Below, in pieces: positions 46,127-54,300 of a stretch of 64,000 nucleotides of DNA; position 1 is the stretch's first letter, and each line of letters begins with the position of its first letter. The stretch comes from Burkholderia pyrrocinia. GTDB lineage: Bacteria; Pseudomonadota; Gammaproteobacteria; Burkholderiales; Burkholderiaceae. The position numbers were made by a program, and so were the translations under genes. The stretch is from the NCBI RefSeq assembly GCF_018417535.1, contig NZ_CP070977.1, forward strand, positions 2,604,001 through 2,668,000. The letters are read 5' to 3'. The notes below the pieces were generated by a model. That model worked only from the letters and a program-made list of their open reading frames with translations. It was not told where the DNA came from and searched no databases.

Positions 46127-46762
46127 TCAGTTGCGCAGCGCGCTGAACGGATCGGCGCCGCCCTTTTGCGGCGTGGCGGGCGGCGTCGGCGCGGTGGTCG
46201 CGGCCGCAGCTGCCTCGGTTGCCGGTGCAGCGCCGCCCTTCGGACGATGGACGATCCGGCGCGGCGGGCGCGGCTTCACGGTCTTCGTTTCAGGCGGGAA
46301 CAGCGCCGATTCGCCCAGCGTGTCGCGCAACTGCTTCGCGAGCGCCTGCGCATCGGACTTCGCGTCGCCCGCGAGCGACGAATCCTGGCGCAACTCGCCG
46401 AGCGACTGCGTCGCGATCCGCAGGCCGGCGACGGCCAGCACGCTCTTCGCCTGCCGATCGGTCGCGTCGCGCTGCAGCGCTTCCTGGGCGGCGACGATCG
46501 CCTGGCCGTAGTGGTTCTGTGCGAACTGGATTTGCGCGATGCGCGACCACGGCTCCTCGCGCGTCGGGTCCGACTTCGCGAGCTGCTGGTACAGGCCGAG
46601 GGCCTTGTCCTGGTCACCCGCCTTCGCAACCGCGTCCGCATCGGCCAGCGACTTGTTGAACACCTCGGCAGTCGGCGGCACGGGAGGCTGGCTCGCACAG
46701 CCGGCGATCACGCCGCAAGCCACCACTACCCCAGACATTTTTGCGAAGAGACGGTCTTTCAT
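46127..46762 (-). CDS. T6SS-associated TPR lipoprotein
   Basis: A 211-residue predicted lipoprotein. The signal peptide ends in VIAGC (lipobox), followed by tetratricopeptide-like helices (KAGDQDKALGLYQQLAKSDP and AQNHYGQAIVAAQEALQRD) and a proline- and alanine-rich C-terminal tail. It is the first gene of the leftward core operon. Similar Burkholderia genes have been called tagM, which I recall but cannot check. ATG at 46762 is preferred; a GTG four codons upstream is possible. Confidence 0.85.
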   Translation of the reverse strand: MKDRLFAKMSGVVVACGVIAGCASQPPVPPTAEVFNKSLADADAVAKAGDQDKALGLYQQLAKSDPTREEPWSRIAQIQFAQNHYGQAIVAAQEALQRDATDRQAKSVLAVAGLRIATQSLGELRQDSSLAGDAKSDAQALAKQLRDTLGESALFPPETKTVKPRPPRRIVHRPKGGAAPATEAAAAATTAPTPPATPQKGGADPFSALRN

Positions 46763-46813
46763 CGTTATATCCACCGGCGCGTGAGTTTTAAAATCGTTGA
46801 GAATCTGGTTCTT

Positions 46814-46842
46814 TTGCTTTGCAAGAAGCGCGCGGGTATAGT
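46814..46842 (+). promoter_or_regulatory. Sigma-70 promoter in the divergent T6SS gap
   Basis: TTGCTT (46814-46819) and TATAGT (46837-46842) are 17 bases apart. Rightward transcription would begin near 46849, about 290 bases before tssJ. Confidence 0.6.
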
Positions 46843-46848
46843 ACCGAT

Positions 46849-46948
46849 CAATTTTTCATAATTCAATCGTCGTGTGAAGAGTAATTCCTTTTAAAACCGG
46901 GCGCTACCCCCTCCAATGGCCTCTCGCTGCGGGCTCGCAGCGGTTTTT
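46849..46948 (+). ncRNA. Candidate small RNA or attenuated leader upstream of tssJ
   Basis: About 100 nucleotides between the promoter at 46814-46842 and an intrinsic terminator (7-bp stem 46925-46931 with 46936-46942, then GTTTTT). It contains ACCCCCTCC at 46906-46914, complementary to a Shine-Dalgarno sequence and located before the terminator hairpin, as in many base-pairing small RNAs. It could be a free small RNA or a leader that controls read-through into tssJ. No expression evidence is available. Confidence 0.45.
46925..46948 (+). terminator. Intrinsic terminator in the tssJ leader
   Basis: CGCTGCG (46925-46931) pairs with CGCAGCG (46936-46942) around a GGCT loop, followed by GTTTTT. 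It faces rightward, upstream of tssJ, where no upstream rightward gene would need it. Confidence 0.65.
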
Positions 46949-47136
46949 CCTTCGGCTGGAATGCGCAAGTTTTACTGGTCGCGCGACGCGCCGCCCGGGC
47001 GGCGGAAAAAATTTCCGGGCGCTTGCCGCGACGCAGGCGTGCTTAATAGTTGAACGGTGCAATGTCGGGCATACGCGGCAAACGCGAAAATACCCGGCAG
47101 TTTTGACAGGGATAAAGGCGGCACGCCGGAAACACG

Positions 47137-47748
47137 ATGAGATCGTCCATGATTCGCTACGCGCTGCCGCTGGTTGCCTGCGCCCTTCTGGCCGGATGCG
47201 CGGCCGCCCCGCTGCTCGGCTCGGCCGCGAGCGCCGTGTTGCAGGCCGCCGGCGTCGGCAAGCCCGACCTGCCGGACGCGCAGAAGCCGCCGCGCAACCT
47301 CGGGATCACGCTCGCTGCCGCGCCGAACCTGAATGCCGCGACCGACAACAAGCCGCTCGCGCTCGTCGTGCGGCTCTACACGCTGAAAGATCCGACGTCG
47401 TTCCAGCAGGCGCCGTTCGACGCGTTCACCGATCCGACCAAGGAGAAGGCCGCGCTCGGCGCCGACCTGCTGAATGTGCGCGAAATCACGCTGATTCCGG
47501 GCCAGCGCTATACGGCGACCGAGAGAGTCTCGCGCGAAGCTCAGGCATTCGGCATCGTCGCGCTGTTCCGCGATCCCGCACTACAACGATGGAAACTGAC
47601 GTTCGATCCGGTGAAGTCGGAGAAATCCGGCATAATCATCGGCCTGCATAATTGCGCGATGACGGTCACCGATGGCACCGTCATTGCACCGCAACAGGGT
47701 GCGCCTTCACAACCGCTGAATATGCTGTCTTCGGTCTCCTGCGGTTAA
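47137..47748 (+). CDS. tssJ: TssJ, T6SS outer-membrane lipoprotein
   Basis: A 203-residue lipoprotein with lipobox ALLAGC near residue 21. TssJ is tethered to the outer membrane and binds the periplasmic end of TssM. The mature part has the expected transthyretin-like pattern: LALVVRLYTLKDPTSFQQAPFD is the conserved strand-helix segment. ATG at 47137 is used; ATG at 47149 is an alternative that would shorten the signal by four residues. It starts the rightward tssJ-tssK-tssL group. Confidence 0.93.
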   Translation: MRSSMIRYALPLVACALLAGCAAAPLLGSAASAVLQAAGVGKPDLPDAQKPPRNLGITLAAAPNLNAATDNKPLALVVRLYTLKDPTSFQQAPFDAFTDPTKEKAALGADLLNVREITLIPGQRYTATERVSREAQAFGIVALFRDPALQRWKLTFDPVKSEKSGIIIGLHNCAMTVTDGTVIAPQQGAPSQPLNMLSSVSCG

Positions 47749-47850
47749 GCATGACGCACGAATGTCAATTAACAAGAGTTAACAATTGGCGATTTAATTC
47801 GGGCACGAACAAATCGATTACATCGCAACGCCACATTAACCGGATTTGAC

Positions 47851-49197
47851 ATGAGTTATTCGGCCAAGGTGCTGTGGGGGGAAGGGCTGTTCCTCCGGCC
47901 TCAACACTTTCAGCGACAGGACGCCTACCACGAGGCGCGCCTGTTCGAGTCCATCCAGGCGATCCAGCCGTACAACTGGGGCGTGCGCTCCGTGCGCATC
48001 GACCGCGACGCACTCGGCAGCAACGTGCTGCGGGTTGCAGAACTCGCGCTCGTGTTCCCGGACGGCGCGCTGTACGCCGCGCCGCAGGCCGACGAGCTGC
48101 CGCCGCCGATCGCGCTGGACACGCTGCCCGACGGCATCAACGAATTCGTGTTCTATCTCGCGCTGCACCCGCTGCGCGAGAACGGCACCAACTACAGCGA
48201 CGATCCGGCCGCCGGCTTCATGACGCGCTTCGTCAGCGAGCAGACGAGCGTCGCCGACAACTTCACCGACGCCGCCGAAGCCGACATCACGTTCCTGAAG
48301 ACGCAGGTCAAGCTGATCGCGCACAGCGAGCCGCGCGACCAGTTGCTGTCGGTGCCGCTCGTGCGCGTGCGCCGCACCGCGACGTCCGGTTTCGAGATCG
48401 ACGACAGCTTCGTGCCGCCGTGCCTCGCGATCGACGCGTCGCCGATCCTGCACCAGCGGCTGCGCCAGCTGGTCGACGCGCTGCAGGCGAAGGTGAACGC
48501 GCTGTACGGCTTCCACCGCGAGCCGTCGAAGAACATCATCGAGTTCCGCTCGGGCGACATCGCGTCGTTCTGGCTGCTGCACACCGCGAACGCCGCTTTC
48601 GCGACGCTCGCGCACCTGCACCAGCACGCGGCGCTGCATCCGGAGCGGCTGTTCCAGGAACTGCTGCGCCTCGCGGGCCAGCTGATGACGTTCTCGAAGG
48701 GCTATACGCTCGCCGATCTCCCCGTGTACCGCCACGACGATCCGGGCCCGAGTTTTGCGCGTCTCGACCTGATGCTGCGCGAACTGCTCGATACCGTGAT
48801 CTCGACGCGCTACTTCGCGATCACGCTCGACGAGGTGCGTCCGTCGTTCCACCTCGGCCGCCTCGATTCGGGCAAGATCGACGACAAGACCGAGTTCTAC
48901 CTGGCGGTGTCCGCGGACATGCCGAGCGTCGAGCTCGTCGATGCGGTGCCGGCCCGCTTCAAGGTCGGCGCGCCCGACGACGTCGACAAGCTCGTGCTGT
49001 CGGCAATGCCCGGCGTGCGGCTGTCGTACACGCCGCAGGTGCCGCCCGCGATTCCGGTGCGGCCCGGCGCGTGCTACTTCTCGCTCGATTCGCGCGGCGC
49101 GCTGTACGAGCGCATGCTGCAGGCCCAGTCCGCGATGATCTACGCACCGACTGGCATCAATGACCTGAAATTCGAACTGATCGCGGTCACATCATGA
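47851..49197 (+). CDS. tssK: TssK, T6SS baseplate-membrane connector
   Basis: A 448-residue cytoplasmic protein linking the baseplate to the TssJLM membrane complex. The N-terminus KVLWGEGLFLRPQHFQRQD is diagnostic, as is GINDLKFELIAV at the end. It starts 102 bases after tssJ and its stop overlaps the tssL start (ATGA). Confidence 0.97.
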   Translation: MSYSAKVLWGEGLFLRPQHFQRQDAYHEARLFESIQAIQPYNWGVRSVRIDRDALGSNVLRVAELALVFPDGALYAAPQADELPPPIALDTLPDGINEFVFYLALHPLRENGTNYSDDPAAGFMTRFVSEQTSVADNFTDAAEADITFLKTQVKLIAHSEPRDQLLSVPLVRVRRTATSGFEIDDSFVPPCLAIDASPILHQRLRQLVDALQAKVNALYGFHREPSKNIIEFRSGDIASFWLLHTANAAFATLAHLHQHAALHPERLFQELLRLAGQLMTFSKGYTLADLPVYRHDDPGPSFARLDLMLRELLDTVISTRYFAITLDEVRPSFHLGRLDSGKIDDKTEFYLAVSADMPSVELVDAVPARFKVGAPDDVDKLVLSAMPGVRLSYTPQVPPAIPVRPGACYFSLDSRGALYERMLQAQSAMIYAPTGINDLKFELIAVTS

Positions 49198-49976
49198 GCT
49201 ACGCGCCTTCACTGTTCGGCGACAACGCGCCGGCACCCATGCATACCCCGGCGTCGACGGACGCCGCGTTCCAGGCCCGTTCGCTGCTCGACCTGCTGTA
49301 CGACGGCTTCTTCATGCTGTTCCTGCTCAAGAACGGCCGCGAGCCGGACAGCGCGAGCGAATTCAGCACGCGGATCCAGGAATTCCTGTCGGATTTCGAG
49401 CGCGGCGCGAAGAAGCTGAATATCGCCGCCGAGGATGTGTACGGCGCAAAGTTCGCGTTCTGCGCGGCCATCGACGAGATGGTGCTGTCGTCGCAGTTCA
49501 AGATTCGCGCGGACTGGGAGCGCCGGCCGCTGCAGCTCGTGCTGTTCGGCGAGCAGCTCGCGGGCGAAAAGTTCTTCCAGTATCTCGAGGAGTGCCGCGC
49601 GCAGGGTGCGGCGCGGCTGCAGTCGCTTGAGGTATTTCATATGTGCCTGCTGCTCGGGTTCCAGGGCAAGTATCTGCTCGAGGGGCCGGAGAAGCTGGCT
49701 TACCTGACGGCGCGGCTGGGCGACGAGATCGCGCATATGAAGGGCAAGCGCGCGCCGTTCGCGCCGCATTGGCCGTTGCCGGATCAGATTGCGCACCGGT
49801 TGAAGCGCGAGGTGCCGGTTTGGGCGATCGGGACCGTGTTCGCGCTGGTGGCGCTGCTCGGGTTCCTCGGGCTCAACACCTACCTGAAGGACAAGACGCT
49901 GCAGGCGCTCGCGCCTTATTCGCAGGTGATCAAGGTGGGCCCGGAGTCGGCTAATTTGACGATTTCGTTGCCGTAA
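49194..49976 (+). CDS. tssL: TssL (DotU/IcmH), short form without OmpA domain
   Basis: A 260-residue inner-membrane protein. The cytoplasmic DotU-like domain (DLLYDGFFMLFLLKNGRE, then KFAFCAAIDEMVLSS and LLLGFQGKYLL) is followed by one C-terminal membrane helix (WAIGTVFALVALLGFLGL, near residues 207-224). It ends about 30 residues later, so it lacks the peptidoglycan-binding extension present in long TssL; the separate OmpA-family protein beside tagF may replace it. It overlaps tssK by four bases and a terminator follows. Confidence 0.95.
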   Translation: MSYAPSLFGDNAPAPMHTPASTDAAFQARSLLDLLYDGFFMLFLLKNGREPDSASEFSTRIQEFLSDFERGAKKLNIAAEDVYGAKFAFCAAIDEMVLSSQFKIRADWERRPLQLVLFGEQLAGEKFFQYLEECRAQGAARLQSLEVFHMCLLLGFQGKYLLEGPEKLAYLTARLGDEIAHMKGKRAPFAPHWPLPDQIAHRLKREVPVWAIGTVFALVALLGFLGLNTYLKDKTLQALAPYSQVIKVGPESANLTISLP

Positions 49977-50001
49977 GCAGCGCAGGTTGCTGCATGAAAA
50001 C

Positions 50002-50027
50002 AGGACCGCCGGGCGGTCCTTTTTTTG
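50002..50027 (+). terminator. Intrinsic terminator after tssL
   Basis: AGGACCGC (50002-50009) pairs with GCGGTCCT (50013-50020) around CGG, followed by TTTTTTGTTT. It ends the tssJKL unit and faces the convergent immunity genes. Confidence 0.9.
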
Positions 50028-50051
50028 TTTCGGCGCGCTCGTTGCGTGTTG

Positions 50052-50366
50052 TCAGAAAAGAATGAATGCGTCGTTTTCGACGTAGAACACGAACGCATCG
50101 AACAACTGCGCAAGCGTAGGTTCGTCGATCTGGTCATGCGCGTTGATCACGATGTCCTCGATCGTCGCGCTGTCCAAGGTGACCTGCCATCCGGGTTGGA
50201 TTGCGATCGCGGGTATCGCGTCGTCCGCGCCCTTGGTATCGTCGGAGAATGCGCCCTCGGTATCGGGCGTCCACGGCGTCGGTGGAAGATAAAGCCACCC
50301 CGAGAAATCGCCAGGATGTTCGAGGATGTGTTTCAGCGCCACTGCGGTCACGAGGGTTGTCGACAT
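50052..50366 (-). CDS. Immunity-like protein (DUF7716 type)
   Basis: A 104-residue acidic protein. The pattern HPGDFSGWLYLPP, then TLDSATIEDIVINA and the C-terminal DAFVFYVENDAFILF resembles a small family (DUF7716 in my recollection) often found beside Rhs and other polymorphic toxins, where immunity is the likely role. The ATG at 50366 begins the family-like sequence, but the same frame is open for more than 40 codons upstream, which may be the end of a lost toxin. Third immunity-like gene downstream of rhs; its own toxin is missing. Confidence 0.65.
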   Translation of the reverse strand: MSTTLVTAVALKHILEHPGDFSGWLYLPPTPWTPDTEGAFSDDTKGADDAIPAIAIQPGWQVTLDSATIEDIVINAHDQIDEPTLAQLFDAFVFYVENDAFILF

Positions 50367-50532
50367 GGGTATTGCGGTTGTAACTGGGGTGAATACGTCG
50401 GGGTAGTGGTGAGATCGCGGCGGATAGCCCCCTTCTCCACCGCTGACGGCGTAACAGTCGTCCACGTGCGGTTTGCTGAAGTGCTCGTGTCGACTAGCCG
50501 TGATTATGCCAACTCTGTGTCCGCGAGATTGA

Positions 50533-50871
50533 TCAGTCGCTGTTGTCGATGATCTTCGCGGTTGACCTCCTTCGCGATCCAGCGGCCAAATGCGTCATAG
50601 AAGTACCGTGACAGACTCTGCCGCAATGTCTCGGCAACAAGTCGTCGTCTCGAACCTCCTTCAAGGCCTGCTCCAAAAAGGGACGTGCCTCCATCGACCG
50701 TGACGTTTCAAATAGAAGATCGCCCAAGCACACTAATCCTTGAACGAACGCCAACTGGTCGGGCTCGTGCACGGCATCCACAATCACTTGGCGCAAAGTG
50801 GCTTCACCGCGGTCAATAGCCCCTCTATCCAGAAGCATCAGCGCTTTCTGAAATTGTTGACGAGCTGTCAC
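50533..50871 (-). pseudogene. TPR-like immunity gene with 3' end replaced by an Rhs fragment
   Basis: The first 75-80 codons encode a helical, TPR-like protein (ALMLLDRGAIDRGEATLRQV, then FLEQALKEVRDDD), plausible as an immunity protein. From about 50638 to 50555 the DNA instead matches an Rhs core read in another frame: VAETLRQSLSRYFYDAFGRW and IAKEVN, nearly the same as VAETSRQSQSRYFYDAFGRR in the intact Rhs. The C-terminal 33 residues of this open frame are therefore frame-shifted Rhs sequence, and the original 3' end has been lost. The product may or may not still work. Confidence 0.6.
50555..50638 (-). pseudogene. Stranded Rhs core fragment
   Basis: About 28 codons whose translation closely matches residues in the intact Rhs protein near its end of the YD-repeat region (coded at about 52195-52285), on the same strand. 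The match begins and ends abruptly. It marks an earlier toxin-tip exchange in this locus. Confidence 0.7.
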
Positions 50872-50942
50872 GTTGACATCCTTAATTTAGCAACCTGAAC
50901 CGTACCGCCCAGCGAAATTCCGTGACGATCTCCTCGACAGCA

Positions 50943-51326
50943 TTACTCGTATTGCTCGAGTTCCCGTCTGATCAACTTATCGAGGTCCATCGGCGGCAGG
51001 AGTGTCCCGCGATCACTCGGTGTCGCAAAGACAGCACAAATCCTGTGATCGTTCGCCATCCCTGGTAGCCATCGCCCTAGAAACTCGTCTAGTGCGATTT
51101 CCTTTGGATAAAATCCTTGCCATTCATCGGTTGCGCATAGCTTTGCGAACGCCTCTTCGGGCCAGAAAGGCACTACTGTCGCAGTGCCAGCGGAGGCTGT
51201 GGCCCATCCCTTGTCGAATAGGCTCCAGACAACTTCGAAGTCGGCGACCTTGCGGACGAAATATTCGCATCGGGACTGCGCATCGAGTCGCAACACGTTC
51301 TCTATCTTCTTTGGATGTGCTGTCAT
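50943..51326 (-). CDS. DUF2750 protein, likely Rhs immunity
   Basis: A 127-residue protein matching DUF2750 (SRCEYFVRKVADFEVVWSLF, then VVPFWPEEAFAKLCA and FLGRWLPGMAND). DUF2750 proteins are often found next to polymorphic toxins and are likely immunity proteins. The ATG at 51326 overlaps the rhs stop as TGATG, with GGAGG seven bases upstream, so it is translated directly after the toxin and is the best candidate for the cognate immunity protein of this Rhs tip. Confidence 0.8.
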   Translation of the reverse strand: MTAHPKKIENVLRLDAQSRCEYFVRKVADFEVVWSLFDKGWATASAGTATVVPFWPEEAFAKLCATDEWQGFYPKEIALDEFLGRWLPGMANDHRICAVFATPSDRGTLLPPMDLDKLIRRELEQYE

Positions 51327-54300
51327 CAATAGCCTCCGATTTGGTGCTGAGTCTTATGCAGGTCGGCGTCTTGCAACTCAGAGTGCCTGTAGCAATAACC
51401 ATCCTTTGCTTCGGTCTCCCGGCCATGAGCGAGTTCCTTACCGGGCGTCCGAGAGTTTCGTGAGTTACCTGGTAGCCGAACTGACGTGCGATTGCCGGTA
51501 GCTATGTGCCTCAATTCATTCCGGACCCAACCTCTAACCCAACTCGGTTGCAACGGATCGTCAGCTAGGGCCTTCAATCTTTCCTGCTTGTTTGATCGCC
51601 CGTGTGATCCATCACAGCAAAGCGGGCACAAGAGCTTCGACGCAAGGCCAAGCGGGTCCGTCCACGTGACAGGATTTTCCGCATATTGGAAAGCGTTGGT
51701 GCCCCCGGCCAGTCCGATCGGATCCTTACTAACAAAGCGGCCCGACGTCGGATCGTAGTACCTGTGCCGGTTGTAGTGCAGCCCCGTCTCCTCATCGACT
51801 TGCTGCCCCTGGAATCGCAACGGATTCCTCGGCACGATCCCGGCGGCCTTCGACGACCGCATGATCACTTCCCGCGCTTCACCCCAGGCCTTGTACGAAG
51901 CCTCCCACACTACGTCCCCGTCGTCATCCGTCAGCAACTGCGGCGTACCAATCTGGTCACAGTGGTAATAGAACAGCTTGGCCTCTACCCGCCGCTCCGG
52001 CACCTTTTGCAGCGGATCGTCCTCCGGCACGTACCGGTCGGTGCTCTTCCATTCCGGCGTCGCAATTCCCCCCACCGGTTCAGCCACGTACTGCGCCAGT
52101 GGCACGAACGTCCCCGGTTCATAGATATAGTGCGTGCCACGTTCCCCATCGCTTTCAAATGCGAGCGTGTCTCCATCCCACCCGAATACAGTTCGTTCGC
52201 CGTTCACCTCTTTTGCGATTCGACGGCCGAACGCATCATAGAAATAGCGCGATTGGCTCTGCCGCGACGTCTCCGCAACGCGCGCCGCCAACAAACGATT
52301 GAACTCGTCCCATTCATATTCGTGCTCCCCCGCCGGAGTATGCTTGCTGGTCAAATTCCCCCGCACGTCGTACTCGAAATGCATCCCGGCATACGCCTTC
52401 AGCAGGTTGCCAAGTACCTTCGGTACCTCGACCGGTAGCGTATTTACCGGCCTCACCGGGCTCGATCGCGCGTGCTGTACCGTCTCCTGCCGTGCAGGAT
52501 CGATAAGGTTGCTCGCCGGATCAAACGCAAACCGCTCCTTTCCTGCCGGGCTGATCGCCTCGATCAATCGTCCGACCGGGTCGTAGCGATAGTCCGCCCC
52601 GCCCTTACGGCTATCCTCGATGCGCAACAATTGCCCCGTCGTATCATAGCGATACCGCCGCTCGGACAACGGCGCCGGCGATGTCGTCCGCTGAAGGGTC
52701 TGCTGCAACACGCGGCCCGCGAGGTCATACATCGTGTGCTGCCCGACCTTGCTCGACAGCATCCGCACCGTCTCGCGATGAAGGTCATCGCGCTCGAAGT
52801 GCACGCGCTCCTCGCCATCCAGCAGCATCCCGTGCACGTGCCCGGAGCCATACATCAGCCAGTCGATCACATGACCATCCGGGCGTACGGTCCGTCGCCG
52901 ATTGCCAAGTTCATCGTATTCGTGATGCCACACATAGCTGCATCGCTCGCCGAACAGATCGTACGCATGATGTTCGCGCACAAGATTGCCGACCGGATCG
53001 AAGAAGAACTGCACACGGCTGTATCGATTCACCGCGTCAATCAGCCGGCCGTTCGGGTCGTAGGCAAATCGCTCCTCGCTCTCCCCCGCGACACGCTTCA
53101 GCAGCCGGCCGTTCGCATCGACGTCGATCGACGTCACGCAACCCGCCTCATCAACCGAAACAAGGCTGCCGCTGTCCGGATCGTATTGATAGCGCGTCGA
53201 CTTGCCGTCGAACCCGACTTCCTCGATCAGCCGCCCAGCCGGATCATAGTGGAACTGGTACGTCGCAAAGTTGGCATCGGTCAGCGCAGTCAGCCTGCCG
53301 AGGCGATCGTAGCGATACGCGATCGTCTGGCCCAGCGCGTCTGCGCGGCTCGCGATACGGCCAACGGCGTCGTAGCCGTATCGCGTCGAGCGATTGAGTT
53401 GATCGGTATGCCGCAACAGACGGCCTTCGGCATCGTATTGCACCTGCTCGACACCGGCAGGCGAGCGAACTTCGGTGAGCTGCCCGTTCGGGCCGTAGCG
53501 ATACGCAACCACGCCGCCCGCCGCATCTTTTGTCTCGATCACGCGGCCCGTATCGTCGTAGCGCCACTCCGTCTTTTTCCCGGAGCAGTCCGTGTAGCTT
53601 GTGATCTGCCCGGCGTCGTTGTATTCAAGCGTCTTCGAGCCGCCCTTCGCATCGGTAATCTGCGTCGGCAACCCGTTGTCGTTGTATTCGTACTTCGTCG
53701 AATGCTCGAGCGGATCGATTTCCTCGACGAGGTTGCCCGCGTCGTCGTACTTGCGCTGCCACACATGCCCGTTCGGATCGACGAGCCGCACCATCTGATC
53801 CTTGTCGTCGTACGCCATCTCGACAATGCTGCCGTCCGCCCGTTCATGCCGAACGAGGTTACCGCGCGCATCGTATTCACGGCGTTCAATGCTGCCGTCC
53901 TGACGGATATGCAGCACCAGATTGTGATGCGCATCGCGCCGGAACCACTCCTGATTGCCGTCCGGATACACGATCCGGTACACATAGCCGTGAATGTTGA
54001 AGTAGTACCGCGTCATCTGACCCAGCGCGTCGGTCACGTAAGTCAGGCGGATGTTGGGATTCCATGCGAGCCGGATGTCGAGGCTGCCGTCATCCGCATA
54101 TTCGCGGACGCACTTCGCGTCCGCATTGTCGTCGGCGTCCGCGCCTTCCCATTCAAGCATCATTCCGCGACCGGTGCGATCGGTATAGCGCGTCACAAGG
54201 TGACGGTGATACTGATAGGTTCGCACATTGCCGTGGCGATCGACCGCGCGCACGAGATCGCCGTTCGCGTCGTATTCGTAGCTCGCCAGCAGGTGGCGCT

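Larger units (their letters stand above)
46763..47136. other. Divergent T6SS intergenic region
   Basis: A 374-base gap separating the leftward core operon from rightward tssJ-K-L. Besides the small-RNA candidate annotated separately, it is AT-rich near 46780-46890 and shows no gene. The leftward promoter was not pinned down. Confidence 0.6.

Noticed and set aside
46917..46931. TGGC...TGC pattern in the T6SS gap as a sigma-54 promoter
   Set aside because: Spacing is one base short, and the second half belongs to the terminator stem.
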